Assembly: GCA_021229015.1 (NCBI GenBank)
Contig: CM037794.1
Location: forward strand, 44,452,644-44,516,643
From: Solen grandis
Taxonomy: Eukaryota > Mollusca > Bivalvia > Adapedonta > Solenidae
DNA length: 64,000 nucleotides
Reading direction: 5' to 3'
This document shows positions 35,153 through 44,215 of the stretch, in pieces (the first letter of the stretch is position 1; the number at the start of each line of letters is the position of its first letter). The notes beneath the pieces were generated by a model. That model ran no database searches. It had not been told where the DNA came from and saw only the letters and a list, made by a program, of their open reading frames with translations. The translations under genes were made by a program, and so were the position numbers.

Positions 35153-35499
35153 GAGGAAAATTATCTCATTTATTTGAAAATCACTCATTTTGATCAAAGA
35201 GAAGTTGAGAAGTTTAAGATGAGGAAAATCCCAATTTGAGATGATTTGTGAAATGCAGGCCCAGTTTCACAGAAGTTAGTAGAATAAACTATATACTGTC
35301 ATGAGTTCCGTCTATTAAGAACAAATAATGTCCAAGTAATACATAAGTATTCATCATACTGCAAAGTAAAATTTACTTGATATAGACAAAAATAATGTTA
35401 AATTTCATTTGCAAAACTGCTGTTTCTTTTATAGACAAAATTTTGTTTCTCTATATTGACAAATGGTTACATTGTGTTAAAATAAAAAAAAAACCAAAA

Positions 35500-35776
35500 A
35501 AAAATTTTTACTATTTATAGACCAAATCATTGTCGCGGTATATAAACAAAATCATTGTTACTATATATAGACCAAATACAAACGAAATCATTGTTATTAT
35601 TTATAGACCAAATCATTTTCACTGTATATAAACAAAATCATTGTTACTATATATAGACCAAATACAAACAAAATCATTGTTACTATTTATAGACCAAATC
35701 ATTGTCACTGTATATAAACAAAATCATTGTTACTATATAGACCAAATACAAACAAAATCATTGTTACTATTTATAG
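35500..35776. repeat. Minisatellite running into a splice acceptor
   Basis: Repeats of ttactatttatagaccaaat and acaaaatcattg with 2-4 base variations. The last unit ends ttactatttatag and exon 17 starts immediately (acaaaaccag), so the acceptor is part of the repeat. Confidence 0.8.
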
Positions 35777-35948
35777 ACAAAACCAGATGTCAGATGAAGC
35801 CAAGAAGTATGAAGAACAACAGAAACACAATGTTGTTGTGATGATGGAGATGCAAGACACCATTAACCAGCTCCAGAGGGAGTTATCTGCCCTTGGAAAG
35901 CAGGCGAAACGCCCGCAGTCTGATGGTGTCTCGACTGTTGCGCCATCT
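35777..35948 (+). CDS. Large gene, exon 17 (coiled coil)
   Basis: One base completes Leu, then QNQMSDEAKKYEEQQKHNVV and VMMEMQDTINQLQRELSALG follow, a clear coiled coil continuing exon 16. A KQAKRPQSDGVSTVAPS linker comes next. The donor is tct|gtaagg, phase 0. This is probably the oligomerisation segment of the protein (inferred from heptad pattern). Confidence 0.85.
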
Positions 35949-36404
35949 GTAAGGGAAACTTCCTTGTTTTTGTATTATTTATAGTTTGATTCACCCACAT
36001 ATCAAGGTAATGGGTGTAATAAATGAGAGAGAGTGAAAACTGGATGAAATCTAATGGTGTAACAATTAACTAGTACATTACCTTACCCTATGCAAAAGTG
36101 ATGGGTTGATACAATGTTAGTACAAATCTTTCAAACCCATGGAACTTTCAATGAAATATTATGTCAGCAAAAAATACATACATGTCAATGAAATATAATG
36201 TCAGCAAATATTCATACTCAGCGAAATGGTTTTACATTATTGTGTCTTACTGTTAAAAACCTGCCAGTTATTTTAACACATAGAAACCGTGCTAACTCTC
36301 TTAGTACTCCCACATTTTTCACTCTTATTAACAGCCTGGCACATATATTCACAAGTACAAGGACCTAAGGTGTTCATAACCTGATTCCATTATTTTCATG
36401 CTTG

Positions 36405-36690
36405 ACACATGCCTTGTCCTGGAACTGGGAGGTTGTGGGTTTGATCCCGTGATGTGACATACCAAAGTTGTAAAATATGGTACAAGTATAGCTCCCTGCT
36501 TGGCACTCAGCATATAAGGGTTGTTCCAGGACTGGATGGTTCATTATAATGATAATGTGACTGGGTGGGTACCATGCCAGATGTCTTCAGTGTGGTGGCA
36601 GCACTGTATATGTCTCATGTAGACCAAAGTCCTGAAATGACTGAAAAACTGTTGGTGGGATGTTAAACCAAATCAATCAATTAAAACACA
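36405..36690 (+). mobile_element. SINE-like element (taccaaagt..gtgactgggt family)
   Basis: A degenerate head with gggtttgatccc, then ataccaaagttgtaaaa, ggtacaagtatagctccctg, cttggcactcagcatataag, aatgtgactgggtgggtacc, and a tail ctgttggtgggatgttaaac followed by a caatcaat run. Same family as 47225. Confidence 0.65.
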
Positions 36691-36903
36691 TATATCCAGT
36701 TCATTTCCATTCACAAGAAGAAAACACCTTGTCTGCCCCCCTGCATCTCCACTAATCACTATAGTAATATGTTTTGTTACCAGTGTAGAGTGAGTGGAAA
36801 TGATTCCAAAATTGGAATCTCAATATATGTATTATTTACACACTAAGATATTCAAGCATGTTTATGTAACTCCATTATAATACTATAAATGAATATCACA
36901 TCT

Positions 36904-37156
36904 GGGGCCGCCATGGCCGAGAGGTTAAAGTCACTGACTTAAGCACTCACTCAGCCCCTCACCGCGTGGATTCGAATCCCGGCAGGGTCGTTTTGATTTT
37001 CATGTGAGGAAGCCTTCCAGCATGCTTGCGGTAGGTTGATGGTTCTACTCGGATGCCTCCGTGCATTCGGGGTCTTCCTCCACCTGTTATTAGCTGGACG
37101 TCGCTATATGTCTGAAATACTGTCGAAGCGATGGTAAACTCAAATAGTCAAGTCAG
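36904..37156 (+). mobile_element. tRNA-derived SINE, full length, 9-bp target duplication
   Basis: Starts ggggccgccatggccgagag, perfect B box ggttcgaatcc-like (attcgaatcccgg), body gcctccgtgcattcggggtc, ttcctccacctg, tail aagtc-rich. It is flanked by ATCACATCT at 36895-36903 and 37157-37165. Confidence 0.85.
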
Positions 37157-37329
37157 ATCACATCTAGAAACCCTGCTATGTTGGAGGACCCGCATTATAA
37201 TAATGACCTGTCTGAACTCAGTCTGTTCTGGGTTTGTTCTGTTCACCAAAGCATCAGAAGTCCTTAACAGGTAAAGGGTTAATACTCTGAGGTTTTCTGT
37301 ACCATTTATATTTTTTGTATGTTTTCCAG

Positions 37330-37437
37330 CAAAATGGAGAGTCTGCCATCATGTTTACAAGGCTGGATTCCGAAAGAAACGCCAAAATTATGAAGAAGGC
37401 AGTGAATGAAGAAAAACTGGATGCCAATAAATACAAG
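37330..37437 (+). CDS. Large gene, exon 18
   Basis: The acceptor tatgttttccag opens QNGESAIMFTRLDSERNAKI and continues MKKAVNEEKLDANKYK to the donor AAG|gtttgt, phase 0 on both sides, 36 codons. The compact charged sequence MFTRLDSERNAK looks conserved and would be the best probe for homologues in other animals. Confidence 0.85.
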
Positions 37438-38062
37438 GTTTGTGGTCCCCTAAAATTTTGATTTTTTCCTCACAGAAATACAAAAATTGAGATAAACTCT
37501 TAAAAAAAATTTAAAGAAGATAAAATATGGTATAAGTGTCTAATTCCAGGGGGGCCTCCATGGCCAAGAGGGTAAAGTTGCTGACTTTAACACTTACTCA
37601 GCCCTTAACTGCGTGGGTTCAAATCCCAGCAGGGTCAATCAGATTCTCATGTGAGGAAGCCTTCCAGCTGGCTTGTGGTAGGTCGGTGGTTCTACCTGGA
37701 TGCCTCCGTGCATTCGGGGTCTTCCTCCACCTGTAATTAGCTGGGCGTCGCTTTATGACTGAAATACTGTCGAAGCGACAGTAAACTCAAGTCAAGTCAA
37801 GTCTAATTCCAGCTGTTGCATTATCCAGTCCTGTTCAGTCGTACACTCACATTACATGAAGTTTGGTAACTCTTGTTGATAACACCTTCACACTTGGACT
37901 GATAATTCATCATGACAATGCCAATCAGCAGATAAGTGCGGATAACTGTGTCAGGAATTTTGTCAGAATTGAGACCCTTCTTCTGTGTCAGTGCGGTATG
38001 TGGAGGTATAATTCGCCTTCAGTGACAGTTTTAGTTTAAATTTCCGTATATAATTTCTACAG
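37438..38062 (+). other. Intron 18, mostly one SINE
   Basis: Filled by the SINE at 37550-37800 with its target duplications. Nothing else noted. Confidence 0.6.
37550..37800 (+). mobile_element. tRNA-derived SINE with 12-bp perfect target duplication
   Basis: Flanked by GTCTAATTCCAG at 37538-37549 and 37801-37812. The head is ggggcctccatggccaagag, B box gggttcaaatcccagc, body cctccgtgcattcggggtct, tail (caagt)n. Perfect duplications indicate a young insertion. Confidence 0.9.
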
Positions 38063-38165
38063 GAAGCGATGGTACAGATGGACGATTATGTGACACTTCC
38101 TGCAAAACGCCTCGCCCATCTTGTCAGGAAATATGTGCATCACTGTCGCATGAAGGAAATTGAAG
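38063..38165 (+). CDS. Large gene, exon 19
   Basis: The acceptor taatttctacag opens EAMVQMDDYVTLPAKRLAHL and continues VRKYVHHCRMKEIE to the donor GAA G|gtaaat in phase 1. Short amphipathic helices with a basic VRKYVHHCR patch. No stop in frame, and spacing and phase fit both neighbours. Confidence 0.85.
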
Positions 38166-38606
38166 GTAAATCATAAAAAATCAATCTATTCTACTGTCTA
38201 CATAGTGCAAAATATCAAGATGGTGTACCCCTCCTTAACAAAGTGAGGCCATTTTATTTAATTACCAAATGAAGGAAATCACTGAAAAAAAGAAATAAAA
38301 TTGCACCCACTTGCGCAGCTTGACAAACAGAGCAGACCCAGATCAGACAGCTCCGGGAAGTTTGAGCAAACAGATGATCAGGCCGATTATAACACTATAT
38401 AAGGGGTCCAAAAGTAGAGACTGTTTTAGATATTGGACTCAGTTGTAATTAACATATAAATGAGACTGGGTTGGTCAGTGTTATATTGCCATTGTCACTA
38501 ATGGATTGACACAGTCTGTACTTCTCAATGACTGATTTACTGTCGGTGGGATGTAAACAGTATTAAACTCATAAAAAATGTCATAAACCTTCATTCTTTT
38601 CAACAG
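38166..38606 (+). other. Intron 19
   Basis: Contains a possible repeat piece at 38325-38410 and a SINE-tail remnant at about 38505-38575 (ctgatttactgtcggtggga). No gene seen. Confidence 0.5.
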
Positions 38607-38826
38607 ATAATGTACAGAAGAGTAACAGTTTGAATGAAAACGTTTTCGAGATACTGGACAAGATGGAGTCGCTTCAGAACCAGCGGGCGAGACGCTGGGC
38701 TGACCGAATGGACGAGATGGGTATGGAGCGGCTGCGACTGGCGAACATGCTGATGGATACACTGGACGGGATTGAGCAGGAGTCCGGAATCTTCCTCATC
38801 AAACCCATGTACTCCTACAGAGGAAG
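38607..38826 (+). CDS. Large gene, exon 20 (conserved-looking helical core)
   Basis: The acceptor cttttcaacag ends at 38606. Two bases complete Asp, then NVQKSNSLNENVFEILDKME, SLQNQRARRWADRMDEMGME and RLRLANMLMDTLDGIEQESG follow, ending IFLIKPMYSYRG. The donor is consensus AG|gtgagt, phase 2. A long Arg/Met/Leu-rich helix with a single Trp leads to a hydrophobic FLIKPMYSY patch. This is the most protein-like exon of the gene and is markedly GC-richer than its surroundings. The minus-strand open frames across it are shadows. Confidence 0.9.
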
Positions 38827-38844
38827 GTGAGTCAGTCAGCCTCT

Positions 38845-39130
38845 TATAATAGTCATCCAATAAGCAGGTGTTTTCAATATTAATTTCCCTGCAGGACCAA
38901 GGTGCTATTGAGTTCCTGCTAATAAGTAGGTGCACTCAATATAATTTCCTTTGGGACCAAGGTGCTATTGAGTTCCTGCTCATAAGCAGGTGCCCTCAAT
39001 ATTAATTTCCCTGTGGAACCAAGGTGCTATTGAGTTCCTGCTCATATACAGGTGCCCTCAATATAATTTCCTTTGGGACCAAGGTGCTATAGAGTTCCTG
39101 CTTATAAGCAGGTGCCCACAATAATAATTT
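38845..39130. repeat. About 60-bp tandem repeat, four to five copies
   Basis: Units contain ggaccaaggtgctattgagt, tcctgctcataagcaggtgc and cctcaatataatttcctttg. Confidence 0.85.
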
Positions 39131-39719
39131 TCCTGCTTCTATTGAGTTTCCACTTGTAATGTTGAGACATGGGGTAAGGAGGTTTCTCTCCTTACCACAA
39201 ACACTAGCTCTCTCCTCTTTCTTGTATATTGTGCAAATCCCGTGTTCTTAAACCATTTTATATCTCACAACAAGGAATCAAGGGTCCATATTCACGGAAC
39301 GTCTAAACTTGAGTAAATTTGATAAATCCTGTATATTCTGAAATATTTAACTCTTAAGCTAAACTCCTTATTGACCAGATCAAGGGAACATATATCTGCT
39401 ATAAAGCAGAAATACCCTCTATATCAGAAATACCTGAATTTTTAGTATTGTGAATATAGCCCCATAAGTCGATATTTGATTGGTTTAGATGTCAATGATG
39501 TCATAGCATGTGAGAGCTGTCTGGTATAGGGGGTGCTAGACAGATTTATCCACCACTGTCTGGTTTTTCTTGAAACAGCTTCCTTTTTCTCCCACCATTA
39601 ATTTAAATGCAGCTTCTCTTTGTAAAGTAATAGCTACCCTGAAACCAGGTTTCTCATGCCCAGTCCAAGATAGTTGGAATATAGCTATTAATCAATAAAC
39701 AAATCAATTAATAACTCTT

Positions 39720-40250
39720 TTTTTATATCAAGCTCAAAGACGATTTCCAGAAGCAAAAATCAGTCAATTACTTATTTAATTAATCATTTTTTTGAAAGGA
39801 GCTCAAACACATTTTTCAGCAGGAAACTGGAAAAAGAAGTCAGCAAGTCAATTAATTTCTTAATGAATTATTTTTTTGATATTTTGTACCTATTTTTCTA
39901 ACAAGATAAAAAATATGCTATATAAACATAGATTGCTTGTGGCATGTGTTCAAAGATGGCCTATATTATATGGCATCATATAACTCCTAAGTAAAGTGTA
40001 ATAAAATAAACAACACATTTTTATCACTTTTAAAACATCACAGTCTAGTTAACATGTTAGAATGGAAATACAGTTATGTTTTGCATGCTAATATCACAGA
40101 ATAATGCATTTGTTGCGTTCAAATACCTATGACCTTGACCTTCATGATTTGATTTACTGCGCATCTAAAATTAATGACATGCATTATTCTGCAATATAGC
40201 TTTCAAAATAATTTTTTTTAAAGAACTATTCCCAGCAGGAAAAATCAGTT
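39720..40250 (+). pseudogene. Decayed partial copies of the exon 21 start
   Basis: Three stretches echo the true exon 21 opening (gggagctcaaggaacggttt, ccagcaggaaagatcagt): about 39728 (agctcaaagacgatttccag, aagcaaaaatcagt), 39797 (ggagctcaaacacatttttc, agcaggaaa) and 40218 (aagaactattcccagcagga, aaaatcagt). Each is preceded by a T-rich tract like a splice acceptor. They contain stops or changes and are not expected to be used. Confidence 0.7.
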
Positions 40251-40280
40251 TATTAATACTTTTTTTATATATTTATATAG

Positions 40281-40446
40281 GGAGCTCAAGGAACGGTTTC
40301 CAGCAGGAAAGATCAGTCGGCCATTCCGTCCACAGAGAACAATCTCTCCACAAAGAGACGTACAGAGTGCCTATGCTCCGGCACCCACACCGGCGTCTAA
40401 TATGCGGGCCGTCATCAGGCAACAAGAGAAGGAAAACACACCAACA
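40281..40446 (+). CDS. Large gene, exon 21 (last firm exon)
   Basis: The acceptor atatttatatag ends at 40280. One base completes Arg, then ELKERFPAGKISRPFRPQRT, ISPQRDVQSAYAPAPTPASN and MRAVIRQQEKENTPT follow, to the donor ACA|gtaagt in phase 0. A basic, Pro-rich tail. At least one more exon with the stop codon must follow. Confidence 0.85.
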
Positions 40447-41419
40447 GTAAGTTTATAACAAATTGCTCAAACTGTCTTGTCTCATTGACCTAGATAGAAC
40501 TTCAACTTAATTGAGGAAGGTATCAGGATGACTAAATTGTTCATCCCATTTTTATTCATTTGGAAATGATTTCTTGTATTTTGTTGGGTTTTAGTAGGGT
40601 TTTTTTCTGTCTCTATTTTTCTTTCACTCTCTCTGTTTTTTTTCTTTTTTAATCTTTCTCTCTCTCTCTCTCTCTTTGTCTTTCTGTCTTTCATTTGTTT
40701 TTATACCCCCGCAAATGAAGTTTGAGAGGGGGTATATAGGAGTCAGTCTGTTTGTCTGTCGGTCCATCTGTCCATCCCAAAGTCTTGTGACACGAACTAC
40801 TTCTACATTTCTTAACTGATTTATTTCAAATTTTGTGTGTGCATTCATTATCAGGTGGAGAGGTGCTTGACATAAATTTCTTTTGAGTTATCTCAAGGAT
40901 TGCAGAGTAATTGCCCCTGATTTGACTCTAAATATCTTGTTGTGCAAGTTCTTCTACATTTCTTTACCGATTTGGTTTAAATTTTGTGTGTGCATTTAGG
41001 GGAAAAATTTTTTAAGGTTTTTTTTTGCAATTCTTTTTCTGTTTTTGTTGTCCGGAAAATTAATCAAATATTATACAAGGTATTGACTTGAAACTTAAAA
41101 TATAGACAGGCAGCGATTAGGAGAAGCGCAGTGTCCAAGAATTTGTTTAATTCTGTTTGTTCTTGTCCAAATTAAGGTTTTTAAATTAAAAAAAGGGGAA
41201 AACCAAAATGTAACTTTATCTGGTCCCATTTTTTAATTATATCCTTGTTAAATTGCTTTTTCTCTCTCTCTCCCTCTTTCTGTCCATCTGTCTCTTTCTT
41301 CCTCTTTTCTCTGTCTCTCTCCCTCTTTCTGTTTTCTGTCTGTATCTTTTTCTCTCTGTATCTCTCTCTCTCTCTGTTTGTCTTTCTGTATATATCTCTC
41401 TCTTTCTCACTCTCAACAG
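40447..41419 (+). other. Intron or 3' region with CT microsatellites and element ends
   Basis: CT-rich microsatellites lie at about 40610-40690 and 41255-41415. An ATACCCCCG element left end is at 40702 (tacccccgcaaatgaagttt), with its right end not seen. The Arg/Glu/Lys-rich minus-strand frames and Ser/Leu-rich plus-strand frames here come from the CT repeats. Confidence 0.6.
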
Positions 41420-41470
41420 GCAATTCATAAAAAAACAACCCACAAAAAACATGTTTTTTATTGGCATTAA
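41420..41470 (+). CDS. Candidate terminal exon of the large gene
   Basis: A very strong acceptor (CT microsatellite, then tctcaacag) is followed in phase 0 by 16 codons (AIHKKTTHKKHVFYWH) and TAA at 41468. It fits the phase-0 donor of exon 21, and a possible aataaa lies near 41908. The peptide is short and open by chance with reasonable probability, so this is only a candidate. Confidence 0.25.
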   Translation, partial: AIHKKTTHKKHVFYWH

Positions 41471-42289
41471 ACAACAACTATAACCATACAAACAAATACA
41501 TATGTAAATACTCATAGTCTCAACTTAATCCAAATTAAAAGAATGTGGGGCTGACCCAAAACTGTTCTATCTCCCCCTATTTATATATGCACTTAGGATA
41601 GTTTAATGATCAGCCCACCAAATTTGATATCAACATTCATCAGTAATTATGACGACCAATATCTGATGAAGTGTGACAAATCCACACCGACCACACGGCA
41701 GATCTTCAGGAGATATTCACTCACCACTGAACCAGTCTAGATATCATTAATTAACATCAATTAAGTACAACAATGAAGATATATTTAAATAACAATGACC
41801 CGCAATGTGCAGGGTACAGGATAATGATTTTATTATATATGTTGTGCTGTGCAGGCAAGTGCTGACAGTAAATAGGTGTAGTTTTAATTATATGCGAAAG
41901 ACAGAATTAATAAATGGGAAAGTGTTGTCAGCCATTATTGGTGTTAATGACTTTAATTATATTCGTGTGACAGAAATTAAAAAACTAAGAAAGTGACACA
42001 GAATGTATTATTCGGACTATGAAATCATGGGATATAAAAGAGAGAAGTTGCGGCACATGAGAGTTGTAAGTCAGTCATTGATGAATGCTTCATGATCATA
42101 CAGATAAATCAGAGTTATGGCTTCCTGTAAATCTATAGATAATATATATATATATATATCCTGTATGTCTATAGTTAAAACATAAATATTTAGGTTCATC
42201 TGCGTCTATCGATAAATCATGGATGTTAAGGTTCCTGTACATCTATAGATAAATTAAGATATAAAGGATCCTGTTTGTCTATTGATAAA
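41471..42289. other. AT-rich spacer
   Basis: No gene seen. The open frame at 41805-41996 has no supporting signals. A short (TA)n run lies near 42140-42160. Confidence 0.5.
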
Positions 42290-43720
42290 TTAAGATTTAT
42301 AGGATCTTTAAGTCTGTTGTTAAATCACAGATTTAGTCTACAGATAATCACAGATTTATAGGATCCCTTAGTCACAGATAGATCACAGATTTATAGGATC
42401 CCTTAAGCCCACAGATAAATCACAGATTTATAGGATCCCTTCAGTCTACAGATAAATCACAGATATATAGGATCCCTTCAGTCTACAGATAGATCACAGA
42501 TTTATAGGATCCCTTAAGTCTACAGATAGATCACAGATTTATAGGATCCCTTAAGTCTACAGATAGATCACAGATATATAGGATCCCTTAAGTCTACAGA
42601 TAGATCACAGATATATAGGATCCCTTAAGTCTACAGATAGATCACAGATTTATAGGATCCCTTAAGTCTACAGATAGATCACAGATTTATAGGATCCCTT
42701 AAGTCTACAGATAAATCACAGATTTATAGGATCCCTTCAGTCTACAGATAAATCACAGATATATAGGATCCCTTCAGTCTACAGATAGATCACAGATTTA
42801 TAGGATCCCTTAAGTCTACAGATAGATCACAGATATATAGGATCCCTTCAGTCTACAGATAAATCACAGATATATAGGATCCCTTAAGTCTACAGATAGA
42901 TCACAGATATATAGGATCCCTTCAGTCTACAGATATTAGGATCCCTTAAGTGTAAAGATAAATCACAAATTTATAGGACCCCTTAAGTTTACAGGTAAAT
43001 CACAGATTTATAGGACCCCTTAAGTGTAAAGATAAATCACAAATTTATAGGACCCCTTAAGTTTACAGGTAAATCACAAATTTATAGGACCCCTTAAGTC
43101 TACAGGTAAATCACAAATTTATAGGACCCCTTTAGTCTACAGGTAGATCCCAGATTTATAGGATCCCTTAAGTGTAAAGATAGATCACAGATATATAGGA
43201 TCCCTTAAGTCTACAGATAGATCACAGATATATAGGATCCCTTAAGTCTACATATAAATCACAGATTTATAGGATCCCTTAAGTCTACATATAAATCACA
43301 GATTTATAGAATCCCCTAAGTCTACATATAAATCACAGATTTATAGGATCCCTTAAGTCTACATATAAATCACAGATTTATAGGATCCCTTAAGTCTACA
43401 TATAAATCACAGATTTATAGGATCCCTTAAGTCTACATATAAATCACAGATTTATAGGATCCCTTAAGTCTACAGATAAATCACAGATTTATAGGATCCC
43501 TTAAGTCTACAGAGAAATCACAGATTTATAGGATCCCTTAAGTCTACATATAAATCACAGATTTATAGGATCCCTTAAGTCTACAGATAAATCACAGATT
43601 TATAGGATCCCTTAAGTCTACATATAAATCACAGATTTATAGGATCCCTTAAGTCTACAATAAATCACAGATTTATAGGATCCCTTAAGTCTACAATAAA
43701 TCACAGATATATAGGATCCC
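42290..43720. repeat. 37-bp satellite array, about 37 copies
   Basis: Units of tctacagatagatcacagat plus ttataggatcccttaag. Variation is patterned: agatagatc/agataaatc, catataaatc late in the array, ggacccc in 42960-43140. Blocks share variants, which points to local block duplications. The array is direct and without unique spacers. Confidence 0.95.
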
Positions 43721-43944
43721 CTATACTCCTGTAGATATTTTTTTCGCATAAAGTCAAGATTTGTTAGATTATATATATTTTTTATTTATTGATATACAAT
43801 TTATTATAAAATTATGTTGAGAATGATCAGCAAAGAGTTATTTAGTTTTTGTTGAAAATTATTAGCAAAGGGATAAACAATATGTGTTGAAAAACTTTTA
43901 TTAGTTTTTCTTGAGAAGTAACTTCATATTAATTGAGATGTTCA

Positions 43945-44215
43945 GAGGTCAAGGGTTAAACCTGTTCAGAGGTCAATCTGTTCAGAGGTCAAGGGTTAAA
44001 CCCATTTAGAGGTCAATGGTTAAATCTGTTTTGAGGTCAAGAGTTAAATCTGTTTAGTGGTCAAGGGTTAAACCTGTTCAGAGGTCAAGGGTTGAACCTG
44101 TTCAGAGGTCAAGGATTGAACCTGTTCAGAGGTTAAGGGTTAAACCTGTTTAGAGTCTGTTCAGAGATCAAGGGTTAAACCTGTTCAGAGGTCATGGGTT
44201 AAACCTGTTTAGACT
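43945..44215. repeat. About 24-bp tandem repeat, roughly 11 copies
   Basis: Units of gttcagaggtcaagggttaa plus acct, increasingly diverged at both ends. Confidence 0.85.

Larger units (their letters stand above)
30372..35776 (+). other. Intron 16 (5.4 kb), repeat-filled
   Basis: Contains a truncated SINE (30903-31030), a repeated agattatccaatagctataca block at about 31200 and 31270, a 29-bp repeat (31970-32105), a dispersed repeat (32580-32830), the CTCACCTGAG element (32991-33908), the ATACCCCCG element (33917-34459), a TTAA MITE (34971-35152) and a minisatellite running into the acceptor (35500-35776). No exon was needed or seen. Confidence 0.65.
35949..37329 (+). other. Intron 17 with two SINEs
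   Basis: Holds a SINE-like element (36405-36690) and a full tRNA-derived SINE with target duplication (36904-37156). The rest is AT-rich. Confidence 0.6.
38827..40280 (+). other. Intron 20 with a minisatellite and decayed exon copies
   Basis: A 60-bp repeat lies at 38845-39130. Decayed copies of the exon 21 start are at about 39728, 39797 and 40218. The remainder is AT-rich. Confidence 0.6.
911..40446 (+). other. Span of a large 21-exon gene, uncharacterised helical/disordered protein
   Basis: Twenty-one exons between these points chain with GT..AG borders and matching codon phases. After allowing four one-base homopolymer shifts the exon lengths add to 6,492 bases, exactly 2,164 codons. 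Residues 1 to about 1,650 are rich in Ser, Glu, Lys, Arg and Pro and are probably disordered. Residues about 1,730-2,110 are denser and helical, with a coiled coil near 1,890-1,950. No enzyme motif, signal peptide or membrane segment was seen, so a cytoplasmic, cytoskeletal or ciliary scaffold is possible but only inferred. I cannot name the family; the vertebrate FAM186-type sperm proteins are one search target, held weakly. One in-frame TAA (5227) and four frameshifts leave it unclear whether the copy is intact. The stop codon was not located with certainty. Confidence 0.7.

Noticed and set aside
38481..38935. Minus-strand frames opposite exon 20
   Set aside because: Shadows of a GC-rich exon whose plus-strand frame has matched splice sites.
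911..40446. Calling the large gene a processed or old pseudogene
   Set aside because: Introns are present, all splice sites and phases are intact, and four of five breaks are one-base changes at homopolymers.
40482..41515. Arg/Glu/Lys-rich minus-strand and Ser/Leu-rich plus-strand frames
   Set aside because: Read from CT/GA microsatellites and an ATACCCCCG element end.
42290..43720. Regular short direct repeats resembling a CRISPR array
   Set aside because: Units are contiguous 37-bp copies without unique spacers, in animal DNA.
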